Under the pieces are notes generated by a model. It had not been told where the DNA came from. It did not search any database and saw only the letters and a program-made list of their open reading frames with translations. A stretch of 64,000 bases of DNA, taken from positions 26,520,501 to 26,584,500 of the forward strand of contig CM057476.1 of NCBI GenBank assembly GCA_030035585.1, given 5' to 3'. This document shows positions 1 to 11,974 of the stretch, in pieces. This DNA comes from Dugong dugon (Eukaryota; Chordata; Mammalia; Sirenia; Dugongidae). Position 1 is the first letter of the stretch, and every line of letters starts with the position of its first letter. A program made the translations under genes and the position numbers.

Positions 1-155
1 GGAGCCAAGGATTAAGTTCCTCTCCCAAATGCCTGCTACATGGTCCTATTCATCTGCTAGTGGTGACCAGTACACAGGTCTCAAGCATCCGGCAGCCAAT
101 GCAAAAAGGGAACGCAGTTAGCTTCATAAGTTCCCAATGTCTACAAGGAGACATA

Positions 156-625
156 GACACCGCATTGGACAGTGTATTAGTTTCTTACAGCTGCTGTAAC
201 AAATTATCACAAATTTAGTGGCTTAAAACAACAGAAATTTATTCTCTTACAGTTCTGGAGGCCAGAAGTCAGAAATGAGGGCTAAAATCAAGTAGAGTTG
301 GTTCTTCTGAAGGTCCAAGGGAGAATCCATTCCTTGCCTCTTCCAGCATCCAGTGGCTTCCAGCATTCCTTGGCTTGTGGTGGCTTCTCTCCAGGCTCTG
401 CTTCCATTGTCACATTGCCTTCTCTTCTGTAGCCAAATCTCCCTCTGATTCCATCTCATAAGGACACTCGTGATTACATTTAGGGCTCACCCAGATAATC
501 CAGGATAGTCTCCCCATCCCCAAATACTTAACCTAATCACATCTGCACAGTTCATTTTGCCATATAAGGTAATACTCACAGGTTCTAGGGATTAAGACAT
601 GGAGATCTCGGGGGTGTAATGAAAT
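156..625 (-). mobile_element. MaLR-type LTR, antisense
   Basis: On the plus strand it opens with the reversed LTR end (ttagtttcttacagctgctg, then a ttaaaacaacagaaatttat stretch) and runs through the family's typical reversed body. This layout is shared by MLT/MST-like ERVL-MaLR LTRs. It is old and diverged. Confidence 0.6.
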
Positions 626-703
626 GAGTTCCTTTCTGTGGCCTTTTGCCTTGGTTCTTTGGAAAAACAGCTTGAGAGATTTTTCCCCTAAACCCAAAAC
701 ATT

Positions 704-1320
704 TGTGCTAGTTTTCTGCCACAGAAGTTTTATTACTTTTGTCCAGGTTAATTAACAATTCCTGGGCAAATTGTAAATAACTTGATAGTTTGATACTTTT
801 TAATCTAGCCCTGGGTTGCAGTCTGCCCTGTGATTGGTCTATTTTACCCACCTTGCAGGGATTGGTCTGTTTACTAAGCAAAGTGAGTGATTTGCAGTCC
901 ACTGAAGGGATTGGTCAGCTTGTGGTCCTGCTGGGAGGTCCATGCCTTGAAATTGTCAAGGAGTTTGCTTATATAAGCAGCCAACCCCATAGAGGTTTTA
1001 GAGAGGGAAGAAGAGAGAAGAAGCAGAGAAAGAGGAGGTGAGGAACCTCCTAGAAGATCTGTAACACAGGTCAAAGGCTGTCACATTGAAGACAGTGAGA
1101 AGCCTGAAAGAGGCCCTGTGGAACAGCCCATGGTGACAGGCCATGATAGGGCCCTGTGGCAGAGTTGGTAGTGATAGCCTGGAGGGGGCCCTGTGGCAGA
1201 GTCACTGGTGGTGGGAGAAACATTCTGTGAGAAACATGCGATGGTCCTTATTGTCCCTCAGGAATCCAGACAATTTCTGACAGTACTGCAATACAGGGGT
1301 CACTATTCAACCTACAACAG
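704..1320 (+). mobile_element. Probable retroviral LTR with CCAAT and TATA elements
   Basis: A TG...CA-bounded block with three ATTGGTC (reverse CCAAT) boxes near 832, 860 and 909, and TATATAA at 970-976, followed by a purine-rich leader and degenerate repeats of ggccctgtgg. This is the architecture of an LTR promoter. The boundaries and family are not certain, and no target duplication was established. Confidence 0.4.
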
Positions 1321-1380
1321 ACGCATCGCTATGGGTGGTATTGAGAACAAAAGAGGAGGCTCAGGCCCCCTAATCTAATC

Positions 1381-2140
1381 TCAGCACCTAATCTCCCAGG
1401 AACTGCTCCGCCCCATCATCCTCTTTCCCAATCCCTCCACCCCACCACGCCAGGTAGAATCAGAATCTTCTGTTTCTTGGAGGATGTGTTTTCACATCTC
1501 ACCACCTGGTGTCAGCGTGGGGCAGGTCTCAGGAGCCTGGTGGGCTGGAGGGGAAGGGCCTCAGCAAGTCAGTGCCCCAGCCTTTGGGTCAACCTCAACA
1601 AGGACATCAGTCCCACACTCTGGTGGGATCAGGCTGCACTCACAGGAGGTACTCGAAGGAAGAACCCTGGACAGGGAGCCAGGAGTCCTGCGGTCAAGTC
1701 CTAGCTCTTCTCATCTGAGCGAGGGGGTGGTAATAATGTCTGTTGGCAGAAGAATAGACTGAGGCAGGGACAGGGGATGGCCATGATCACAGCCAAAGGA
1801 TGAAGGACCAAGAGATTCTGAGCTACAGGGGAGAAAAAGGGCCACCTTCCCAGAAATAAAAGCCTCCAGAACCCCTATTAAGGGACTGGAGGGGAAGTGG
1901 TAGGCTCCTTTTTGTTTCTTCTGGTGAGTATGGGGAGTAAAAGAGTCATAAGTATTTCAAGTGTAAATGACAGAAACCCATCTTAAAATATCTTAAACAA
2001 CAACAAAAAAAAGGAAGGATGTGATACAAAATGCACAAGGAGTTCACATAAACAGATGATTACACGCTTCTCCACCTCTCCATCTCTGGACTCTGCTTCC
2101 CCCTACATTGGCTTGTTTTCAGAAGGGCTTTGATGGCAAG
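1381..2140. other. No feature recognised
   Basis: Mixed-composition intergenic DNA with no supported gene. Short open frames near 1480-1760 overlap each other without family matches or splice signals and are treated as chance. Confidence 0.5.
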
Positions 2141-2145
2141 TATGT

Positions 2146-2545
2146 CCTTGCATGGCACAAACAGATGTGCTCATCTACTAACCTAAAGGTTGGCAGTTGG
2201 AATCCACTCAGCAGCACAGTGGAAGAAAGGTCTAGCGATCTACTTCCATAAAGATTAATCCCCTTCAAAAAAATCTACGTTGTCGTTGGGTCAATTCCAA
2301 CTCACAGCACCCCTATAGAGCTGGGTAGAACTGGCCTATAGGGTTTCCAGGGCTGTAGTCTGGTGCAGCTGGTGGGTTCAAACCGCTGATCCTTCGGTTA
2401 GCAGCCAAGCACTTAACCACTAGGCCACCAGGGCTCCTCCGTAAAGATTACAGCCTAGAAAACCCTATGGAGCAGTTCTACTCTGTAACACATGGGGTCT
2501 CCATGAGTTGAAATCAACTCAACTGCAACAGGTTTGGGTTTTGTT
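2146..2545 (+). mobile_element. AfroSINE (+) split by a second AfroSINE (-)
   Basis: The host copy occupies 2146-2261 and 2438-2545. The guest at 2269-2437 is in reverse orientation. The host sequence around ccataaagatta is repeated on the far side as ccgtaaagatta, a target duplication that proves the nesting order. Confidence 0.85.
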
Positions 2546-2717
2546 TGTTTTTGGTGACAAGTACTAAGCTTACATCCTGTCAACTTCACAACCACAGCAA
2601 AAAAAAAGATCTTCTATTTCAAGATAGTTCCAGTGAAAGTTCCAGAGTTGACTTTCATTGGCTCAAATTGGGTTATGTGCCCATTCCTGACCCAATCATA
2701 ATGACTCTTATTGACCT

Positions 2718-2915
2718 GTCCCTGGGTGGTGCAAACAGTTAACTCACTGGGCTGCTAACTGAAGGCTGGTGGTTCAAGTCCATTCAGAGATACCTCAAAA
2801 GAAAGGCTTGGCAATCTACTTCCGAAAAATCAGCCACTGAAAACCCTACAGAGCACAGCTCTACTCTGACACACATGGAGTCATCATAAGTCAGCATCAA
2901 CTCGACAACAACTGG
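2718..2915 (+). mobile_element. AfroSINE
   Basis: Head tccctgggtggtgcaaac, tail of the ctgacacaca...gtcagcatcaactcg class. Downstream of a short unrepetitive stretch. Confidence 0.85.
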
Positions 2916-3590
2916 TAATTAGTGACCAGAGCTGGGCCATGTCCTCATCTCCGCAATCAGGGTGGGTCAGCCCCATTCCATATAATATGCTGTCTCAGAG
3001 GGGAGGAAGAATGATTCCTTAAACAAAAACTGGGGTCACCTACCAGAAGCTACCCAAGGTCCTGGGGGCGTACAAACAGCAGATGGCTACCTCAGATAGG
3101 GATTGTCAGAACCCATAGGCCTGCCTCCCTGGGCTATTTGCAGCAAAAGGAGATTCCAGGGAGCTCTTAGCAGGAAAAGGAAGGGCCTCCCCACCCCCTG
3201 ATATTTCCCCTCCTTTAATCTTGTAATTACAGCAACTATAAACAGAGGCCCCAGAAAGTGGGGGTGGGCGGGCACTCACCACCCACTGAGCAGGCTGGAG
3301 CAAGACCCTGCCCCACAGGCAGAGGGTGCCTCACGGTCAGAGGGACCTGGGTTCGCGTCCTGGCTGGTCACCAGCTGGTGGCTCTGACAAGGGACTTCCC
3401 TGTGGGAACTCATTTCCTTCATTGGTGAAGTGAGGTGAGGCGGCCGCCCCTGTGACGGCCTCAGGGATAATGGATGTGTGAGGGCCTGGCCTGGTGCCCG
3501 GCATGGAGTCAGCACTCAATAGATCCTGCTTCCTTCTTCCTCCACGGCGGGCCCTGGCCAGGTGTTACCATCAGTGCTTCGGTCCTCATA

Positions 3591-3745
3591 GGGGCCCTAG
3601 TGGCCCAGTGGTTAAGAGCTCAGCTGCTAAGCAAAAGGTTGCCAGTTGGAATCCACCAGCCACTCCTTGGAAACCCTATGGGGCAGCTCTACCCTGTCCT
3701 ATAGGGTTGCTATGAGTTGGAACCCAATAGGCAGCAATGGATTTT
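3591..3745 (+). mobile_element. AfroSINE, short-body class
   Basis: Lacks the central gagaaagacctgg segment; the tail is of the tcctatagggttgctatgag class. Confidence 0.85.
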
Positions 3746-3774
3746 TGGTCCTCATTAATAATGAATATGTGTTC

Positions 3775-4228
3775 CGAAAAAGACCAGATTTATTGGTCTG
3801 ACAGAGACATGAGGAACCTTGAGACTACAGCCCCCAGACACAGACACCCTGCTAACTCAGAACTGAAGTCACTCCCGAAGTTCAGCCTTCAACCAAAGAT
3901 TACACAGGTCTATAAAACAAACAATAGCTGGGGATGGCAAAACACTATCTAAACAAACAAAAAAAAAACCAGCATACGTGCGGAACGTGCTTCTTAGCTC
4001 AGTCATGTAATCGTGAGACCAAATGGGCAACACCTGCCTGAAAGCAAAGACAAGAAGGCCAAAAGGGACAGGAAAACTGGACGAATGGAAACGGGGAACC
4101 CAGGGTGGAGAAGGGGAGAGTGCTGACACATCTCAGGGATTGCAACCAATGTCACAAAACAATCTGTGTATAAGCTGTTGAAAGAGAAACTAATTTGCTC
4201 TGTAAACTTTCACCTAAAGCACAATAAT
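3775..4228 (+). mobile_element. 5'-truncated L1 3' end with 18-bp target duplication
   Basis: An L1 3' UTR whose terminus matches other copies in this window (near 12480, 24440, 24650, and reversed at 54770). Identical 18-bp duplications aataatgaatatgtgttc flank it at 3757-3774 and 4229-4246. Confidence 0.85.
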
Positions 4229-4284
4229 AATAATGAATATGTGTTCATGTGGCCACTTCTCCTGGGGCTGTGTAAGAGAAAGCT

Positions 4285-4372
4285 GATTCTCTCTCTCCCT
4301 CCCTCCCTCCCTTTCTCTCTCTTTTCTCTTTTCTTTTCTCTCTGTCTCCTTCTCTCCTTCCCTCCCTCTCAT
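4285..4372. repeat. Pyrimidine-rich (TC/CCCT)n tract
   Basis: Nearly pure C/T on the plus strand just beyond the L1 insertion. Confidence 0.8.
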
Positions 4373-4423
4373 AAAAACACACAGGATGAGTAAGATCTTC
4401 AACTTTTCACCCCGTGTCATCTT

Positions 4424-4800
4424 CTTGTTGTTAGTTGCCGGGTCTGACTCCTGTATAACAGAACAAAACATTGCCCATCCCTGCACTCTTTCCACCATCG
4501 CTGGTATGTTCGAGTCCACCATTGTGGCCATTGAATATTGTGAGTGCCTTCCAACTGGGGGACTCATCTTTCAGAGCTATATTGGACAATAATTCTGTTG
4601 TGATCCATAAGGTTTTCAGGGGCTAATTTTTGGAAGTAGATCACCAGGCCTTTCTTCCTAGTCTGTCTTAGTCTGGAAGCTCCACTGAAACCTGTCCACC
4701 ATGGGTGACCCTGCTGGTATTTGAAATATTGGTGGCATAGCTTCCAGCATTGCAGCAACATGCAAGCCACCACAGTACACAAACTGACAGACGGGTGGCC
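4424..4800 (-). mobile_element. RTE-derived retroposon fragment, antisense
   Basis: Read in reverse it carries the ccaccatctgtcagtttgt start, the cttccagactaagacagac segment and the RTE-like tail, the same body seen near 45940, 50400 and 60700. Confidence 0.65.
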
Positions 4801-5924
4801 TTTCATTCTAGGTGGTTTCTTTCTTGTTTACTTGACATTCCCACTGATACCTTTGTTACAGATTCTTTACTCCTGCAGGAGCAGTAAGGCAAAGAGCAGG
4901 TGGTGGAGGGATAGGAGGAAGAACCCGACAGACCAGGGTGGAGGGGACAGGAGAGGGAGCAAGGAAAGAACCAGAAAGAGAGGACACCCGTTCCTGTAGC
5001 AGCTTATTTTCTGCAGAACTTTTCCAGGCATCAACTTCCTTGACCCTCCCAGCAACCTCCCCTTCAAGAGGTGAGGAAAATGAGGCTCAGTGAAGCAAAG
5101 CAACTGCCCAAAGACCACCCTGTCTGGTGAACATGGAATCCAGGATCCGCACCCAGGTGTGTGCAACTCCAAACATGTTCTCTTGCTCTGCACCGTGGCC
5201 CACTCACAGACGTGAGCAGCAACGTGGACAGCACTTGCTGTGTGGCTTGGACAAGTCGCTTCCCCTCTCTGGGCTTCACTTCCCTCGCCTGCACGAAGAG
5301 GACCAAGAGGATGTGGTCAGTCCTGCCAGCAAAGCTCAAAGTTTTGGGTGATGGGTGTTCCATGCCTACCACTCACTTTTGACCAAATAGCATCAATAAT
5401 CCAAGTTCCCTTTCCTTTATAACCTAGGAAAATTGTCTCCTGGCAAGATATGAGAAATAATTTCACACTCTCTTTCTTCCCCTCCCAAGATCCCCCCTAA
5501 CAAGTCTTCTCTTTATTGCCTATCACCCTAGCTAGCATCTCACATCTGGGGCCCAATTTTTTATAACTGCCTCTCTCTCTTGGCTCATTCTGGGGCTAGC
5601 TCTTAATTGGGCCTCCATCAAAGTCCAGTGAGATTCCCTATTTATTCATTCATTCATTCCATAAATATTGCCTGCTTTGTCCCCCAAGGATCTGAGGGTT
5701 TCTTATTACAGAAGAGCAATTCCTTAGTTATTCACTAAAGTGTGAGGGGCTACTCTCTTAAGTCTTTTAAGACTTAAGACATTAACCCAGGAACTGACTG
5801 GTTACAAATTCCACTGGTGCCCATTCTCTCTTTAATTTCCCAGGAATCTTGCTCAACCCGTAGTGGCCTCAGACAAGTAGCTTGACCTCTCTGAGCCTTG
5901 AGTTCTTGATGGCTTTTTAAATTT

Positions 5925-6118
5925 TGTTTTTGTTGTTATTTGTGACTTAGGAGACCCCATGTGTTACAGAGTAAGACTGCTCCATAGAGTTTTCTTGCCT
6001 GTAGCCTTTATGGAAGCAAATCACCAGGTCTTTCTTCCATGGTGCCACTAGGTGGGTTTGAACCACCAACCTTTCAGTTACCAGCAGAGCGCAAACCATT
6101 TGCACCACCCAGGGACCT
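5925..6118 (-). mobile_element. AfroSINE
   Basis: Reverse orientation, ending in the head complement tgcaccacccagggac. An old copy with several indels. Confidence 0.85.
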
Positions 6119-6344
6119 TACTTTACGGGTTTTTAAGGGATAATAATGACGTCAAGGGGTTACTATGAAGTTAAATTATATACCATGTGGGAAGAAAAGG
6201 ACCAGTATGTAATTTATGGTCAATATTATCATTTATCATCATTATTATGAGGAAAGCAGGCCCAGAGTAAGGAGACTGTGGCATGGAGACTCAAAGCAAA
6301 GAGACAGAGAAAGGTAGAATAATACTAACAACCAGAGAATGATA

Positions 6345-6535
6345 ACAACAACTCCCATCAACCATTATTGAGAGCCTACCACGTGTCTTACACATGCCTT
6401 GAGCCTGGACAGGTATAACATGTCATTTAACTTCCTGCAAGCAGAGTGTAGGGTATTGCGTTTTCCTAGTTAACATTTAAGGAAACTGAGGTTATCAGCT
6501 GGTGAGCCCAGGATGCAAACCCAGGGCTGTGACAG
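6345..6535 (-). repeat. MIR, antisense
   Basis: Contains the MIR core in reverse (ggaaactgaggttatcagct preceded by a gagagcctaccacgtg block). Ancient and diverged. Confidence 0.5.
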
Positions 6536-6773
6536 CCTCTTTCCTGGAGGCTGGTGCCAAATAGAGCTGTCAGGTCAAACAGCCCCCTCGCAGTGGATAC
6601 AGCTGAGCCATATATGTTCAGTGCCTTCCAGGGACTCAGGAGTCAGAATGAGGACACATCTAAAACATGGTGGCCAGGCTCGGACACTTTCCTGCACCTC
6701 AGCAAAACCTCAGAGTCCACAAATATTGACTTCAGGGCCCTATCTCTAAATTGTCCTCACCTCTGCGTCTTCG

Positions 6774-6980
6774 TAAGGTCCTTGGGCGGTGCAAATGGTT
6801 TGCACTGGACTACTAACCAAAAGATTGGCAGTTTGAATCTACCCAGTGGTGCCATGGAAGAAAGTCCTGGTGATCTACTTCTGTAAGATTACAGTCATGG
6901 AAAACCGTATGGAGCACAGTTCTACTCTGACACATGTGGGGTTGCCAGGAGTCAGAATCAACTCAGTAGCAATGGATTTT
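6774..6980 (+). mobile_element. AfroSINE
   Basis: First of two same-strand copies 18 bp apart; ctgacacatg...gtcagaatcaactcag tail class. Confidence 0.87.
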
Positions 6981-6998
6981 CTTCCATGTCTTTGTAGG

Positions 6999-7206
6999 AG
7001 TGCCTGGGTGGTGCAAATAGCTAAGCGCTTGGCTACTAACTGAAAGGTTGGCAGTTCAAAATCACCTTGAGGCACATCAGAAGAAAGTCCTGGCTATCTA
7101 CTTCCCAAAGGTCACAGCCATTGAAAACCCTATGAAGCGCAGTTCTACTCTGACACACACGAGGTCGCCATGAGTCAGAATCAAACTCAACAGCAACTGG
7201 TTTTCT
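6999..7206 (+). mobile_element. AfroSINE
   Basis: Second of the same-strand pair; cctgggtggtgcaaatagc head and cacgaggtcgccatgagtca tail. Confidence 0.87.
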
Positions 7207-7812
7207 ACGTCTTCATAAAACCTATTGCATAGGATTGACCATGAGACCACTTTCTGGACAGTACCCCCGTCCCCATAGTAACTCTTACCACTTCTGCAGT
7301 ACATTCCCTAAAGCCCTGCTGAGTGTCAAGAGCTAAACAAACTAATTCATACTAGGCTGTAAATGGCTATCACGGCTAATTCCAACAATTCCCAACTTGT
7401 GTTCCACAGGACACACTCATCATGCAAAATGCTCCACGAGAAAGAAAAAAGATAATAATAGTTGTGTGATCAAATAAGTTTGTGAAATTCTAATACTTCA
7501 TTCTCCTTTGCAGAGAATTACAACGGATGTTAAACTATTTCAGACTCTGAGAAGCCCTGCAATATAGAAACCAACATTACCTAAACCTACTGGACATGAT
7601 TTGTTTTTCAAGGAACAAGGTAATAACATCCACGGACAGTCTTTGATAAATCCTGACTACTGAGGCACCATGGAGGCATGCAGGTAACGTGTGTCTACAC
7701 CAACTAGAATGGAAATCATTTGAAGAGGGATTATTTTCTGCTTTGTTCCGTGTTAGATCCTGACTGCCTGTAATAGTGTTTGGTACACAGCAGAAGTGTG
7801 GTAAATGTTTAT
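7207..7812. other. Repeat-poor intergenic stretch
   Basis: No gene seen. The last 80 bases resemble the 3' end of an old L2 or MIR. Confidence 0.4.
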
Positions 7813-7882
7813 TGGATGGATGGATGAATGGATGGATGGATGGATGGATGGATGGATGGATGGACGGACGGATGGATGGAAG
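7813..7882. repeat. (TGGA)n microsatellite
   Basis: About 17 tetramer units with a few substitutions (tgaa, cgga). Long repetitive frames here (GWMD or IHPS repeats) are artefacts. Confidence 0.95.
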
Positions 7883-8397
7883 GTGGCCTGGGGAATGTCA
7901 GCAGGTCTACATTCTGATCCTGGATTTGTCTCCAACTCTCTGTGAGACGTTGGGCAAGTCCCCAGCCCTCCCTCAGTTTCCATCTCCTTACAGGTAAAAT
8001 AAAGGGGTGAGACTGGACCATCTATTCTTAACAAGGGCAATAGCACCACCAAGGGGTGAAAATTGACTCTTGGAAAGCAAAAAATCTTACTCTTTTTATG
8101 TATAAGACAGATATACATATAGTACACAAACAGATATCGATTATATCTGTCACATTTAAGTCTCATGAGGTGGGGGGAAATTAGGAAACAAATGTCTAGA
8201 AATACTCCTTAGGTGAGTGACAATTTAAAAAAAGGTTGAAAAACACTAGATTAGATGGTCTTTGAGGTTCCTTCCAGGTGTAACAGTCTATGAACCTTTG
8301 CCTCTAGGTAAGGGGGTGGATGGGAGATATCTGGAAGAGTGTTCTAGAAACAGGGAACAGCAAGAGCCAAAACTCTAAAAGTGGGAATATACTCCAT

Positions 8398-8593
8398 TGC
8401 TAGCAAACCAATTCTGTCTCGTGGTGACCCAAGTGTTACAGAGTAGAACTGGGCTCCATAGCGTTTTCAATGGCTGTAATCTTTGTAGAAGCAGATTGCC
8501 AGGCCTTTCTTCCGTGGCTCTTCTGGGTAGGTTTGAACCACCAACCTTTCAGTTAGCAGCCAAGTGCAAACCATTCACATCGCCCAAGGAACA
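8398..8593 (-). mobile_element. AfroSINE
   Basis: Reverse copy with gtttgaaccaccaaccttt and a degraded head. Confidence 0.82.
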
Positions 8594-9048
8594 GCCAATA
8601 TAGGGAGATGAGGTCAGAGAGGCCATGTGGGGAGGCAGATGATGGAGAACCTTGTAGGACTAGGAAATTGTTTTTTTACCTCAGAGTGGAATAGAGAGCA
8701 CGGAAGAGTTTTAAGAAGGGAAGTGACATGATCTTCCTTACATTTGAAAAGGATCACTCTGGCTGCTGGGACTGTTCGGGGGCAAAGGTGGAAGCTGGGA
8801 GACCAGTGAGGAGAAGAGAGAAGGTGGTGGCTTAGACCAGGGTGGTAGCAGTGGGGATGCTAATAAGTGGTTGGATTCAGGATACATTTTGAAAGCAAAG
8901 CCAGTGGATTTGCTGATGGATTGGATTGTGGGATGTGAGACAAAGGGAAGAGTTATAGATTCTTCCAAAGTTTTGCCTGAATAACTGGAGGAAAAAGTAG
9001 CTTCAGTTTTGGATGGGTTCCATTTGAGATACATATTAGGCATCTAAG

Positions 9049-9248
9049 GAGCCCTGGTGGTGCAGCTCTTAAGTGCTCAGCTGCTAACAGAAATGCTAGT
9101 GGTTTGAACCCATCCAGCGGCCCCACAGGAGAAAGACCTGGAGATCTGCTCCCATAAAGATTACAGCCTAGGAAACCCTATGGGGCAGTTCTACTATGTC
9201 ACAGGGGGTGGCTATGAGTTGGAATCAACTCGACGGCTCCCAACAACA
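9049..9248 (+). mobile_element. AfroSINE, long-body class
   Basis: Near-full head ggagccctggtggtgcag, body gagaaagacctgg, tail ctcgacggctcccaacaaca. Confidence 0.9.
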
Positions 9249-9833
9249 TTAGATATTCATGTGGGAGTGTCGAGTAGGCAATTGGACATTCAGGGATGAA
9301 GTTGAGTGGAGAAGTCTGAGTGGAAATACACACTAATAAGATTCTGCCTCTCCCCATCCCTCTCGCAGCCCATCCTTATCTCTCCCAGCCCTACAGCCCT
9401 CTGTGCTTCCCCATCACAGCTCCTATCCCCTTCATACACTTGTCTGTTTCCCTCCATCAAACTGGATGAGAGCAAGTGCCTGATGCTTCTTGTTTAGCTT
9501 TGTCTTTCCCAGGACCTGGCTGGCGCACAGTAGGTCCCAGGCAAATTATCTGCTGGATGAAAGGAAGGGATGATACAATGAGGGGTTAAAAAGTATTAAA
9601 GTAAAAGGATTCCCAAACATTCCCTCCCTTCCTGAGCCAGATAATGTATTTTCCAGCAGGCTACTCAGATCCCCACCCCTTCCTGTGTCTATCAGACTAA
9701 TCGGGCACAGGGATATGGGCCAAGAGAGGCCGGAAAAGGAACTAAGGGCCTATGAGAGTTATTAAGACAATCTATAGAATAAAGAAGCAGGAGAGTGGAA
9801 GGAGAAGAGGGAGAGGAAGATTGCTTATATACC

Positions 9834-10255
9834 TATTGTATTGAATTGAACTGTATTGAATTGAATTGAACTGTACTGCATAGTATTGTATTGTATTGAA
9901 TTGTATTGAATTGAACTGTACTGTATAGTATTGTATTGTATTGAATTGTATTGTATTGAATTGTATTGTATTGTATTGAATTGTATTGTATTGTATTGAA
10001 TTGTATTGTATTGTATAGTATTGTATTGTATTGAATTGAACTGTACTGTATAGTATTGTATTGTATTGAATTGAACTGTATTGTATAGTATTGTATTGTA
10101 TTGTGTTGCATTGTATTGAATTGTATTGTATTGTATTGAATTGAACTGTATTGTATAGTATTGTATTGTATTGTGTTGCATTGTATTGAATTGTATTGTA
10201 TTGTATTGAATTGAACTGTATTGTATAGTAGAGTATTGTACTGTATTGTATTGTA
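9834..10255. repeat. (TTGTA/TTGAA)n pentanucleotide array
   Basis: About 420 bp of mixed TTGTA, TTGAA and CTGTA units with interspersed TAGTA. It contains an exact 70-bp tandem duplication at 10071-10140 and 10141-10210. On the minus strand it gives long Tyr/Asn/Thr/Ile repeat frames with no coding value. Confidence 0.95.
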
Positions 10256-10256
10256 G

Positions 10257-10848
10257 CAATGATTCTGAGGATGGCTGTCATGATTTGAATTATGTCCCCC
10301 AAAAAATGTGTGTATCAATTTGGCTAGGCCATGATTCCTGGCACTGTGTGATTTTCCTGTATGTTGTAAACCTGCCTCTACGATGTTAGTGAGGGAGGAT
10401 GGGTGGCAGTTGTGTTAGTGAGGTAGGACTGGATCTGCAAGACTGGATTGTGTCCTGAGGCAATGTCTTGAGATATAAAAGACAGAAGTGAGCAGTGAGA
10501 CAGGGGGACCTCATACCATCAAGAAAGCAGTGGCAGAAGCAGAGCACGTCCTTTGGACTGGGGTCCCTGCGCAGAGAAGCTCCTAGTCTGGGGGAACACC
10601 AAAGAGAAGAAGGCCGACAGAGAGAAAAAGCCTTCCCCTGGAGGTGACGCCCTGAATTTGGACTTTTAAGCTACTTGACTGTGGGGAAATAAACTTCTCT
10701 TCATCAAAACCATCCACTTGTAGTATTTCTGTTGGAGAAGAACTAGGTGACTAAGACAATGGCACAGGACCAGACGGTGTTTTGTTCTGTTGTACATGGG
10801 GTCGCTATGAGTCAGAACCTACTCAATGGGACCTAACAACAAGAACAT
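10257..10848 (+). mobile_element. RTE LINE 3' tail, split by the LTR at 10276-10758
   Basis: Host pieces 10257-10275 and 10759-10848 join to gattctgaggatggcacagg...gttctgttgtacatgggg, the RTE tail also seen at 46300-46400 and 49630-49720. Confidence 0.75.
10276..10758 (+). mobile_element. MaLR-like solo LTR with 5-bp target duplication
   Basis: Begins TGTCATG and ends AAGACA, flanked by atggc at 10271-10275 and 10759-10763. It contains an aataaac signal and the tttggacttttaag / ccatccacttgtag 3' blocks. The sister copy is at 46921-47408. Confidence 0.8.
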
Positions 10849-11346
10849 TATATTACATTACATTAGAGAGAGAGAGAGGTATCCCACCACTGCTCAGGCT
10901 GGCAGTGGAATGGGAGCTTGTTTCATTTCACAGGCTTTCTTTGGAGGGTGGAGGGTGTTAAATGAGAGACTTCAGGACAGAGCGTGTGAGAGAAAATTGG
11001 GAAGACAGAAAAGGGGTGTGAGGAATTTTGTTAGGGGAAGGCGCTAGCTCCTCATGCATGTCTTTGAAAAACACAAGTTAGGAGCAATTTACCAGGAAAT
11101 AATAGCAATTGTAAATATATATGCACCTAATAACAAAGTATCACAATTCTTAAAGAAAAAAAAATCTGGAAGCAAAAATGGACAGAACTAAAGGGAGAAA
11201 CAGATAAATCCAAATCACAGTACAAGATATTAGCAGCCTCCACTCAGTAAATGATAAACATTGATTTTTTAAAAATCAGTGAGAATATAGCAAAATCTAA
11301 CTAGTACTGTCAACCAACTTGACCTGACATTTACAGAGCACTCTAC

Positions 11347-11535
11347 CCAGCCCTAGTGGTGCAGTGGTTAAGAGATCAGCTGCTAACCAAAATGTCAGCA
11401 GTTCGAATCCACGATCTGCTCCTTGGAAACACTATGGGGCAGTTCTACTCTGTTCTATAAGGTCGCTATGACTTGACTCTGTCCTATAGGGTCACTATGA
11501 GTTGAATCAACTCAGCAGCAGTGGGTTATGGGTTA
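11347..11535 (+). mobile_element. AfroSINE with internal 29-bp duplication
   Basis: The tail segment actctgt...gacttg at 11447-11475 is repeated with a few changes at 11476-11504. Confidence 0.85.
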
Positions 11536-11974
11536 CACCCAACCAACTGCAGAATGTATATTATTTTCAGGTACATATCCAGGTCTATCAAATATAGGCC
11601 ATATGCTAGGCCATAAAAGAAATCTCAATCTCAGATGATTGAAATCTTACAGAGCATGTTCTCTGACAAGAAAGGAATAAATACCGAATCAATGACAATA
11701 AAAGATATAGAAAATCCTAAAATATTTGGGCTTTAGATAACATTTTTAAATAAACCATGAGCCAAAGAGAAATCGCAAGGGAAATTAAAAAATATCAGGC
11801 TGAATATTAATGAAAATACATCAAATTAAAATTGGTGATAAGCAGCTAAAGCAATACTCTGAGGGAAGTGTTTAGCTTTAAATATGTATATTAGAAAAGA
11901 AGAAAGGCCTAAAATCAGTGACCCCAGATTCTACCTTAAAAAGCTTAAGAAGAACAAAGTAAACTTGAAGTAAA

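Noticed and set aside
9772-10318. Minus-strand open frames of 144-176 codons
   Set aside because: They are translations of the TTGTA/TTGAA array; all frames are open because the repeat lacks stops.
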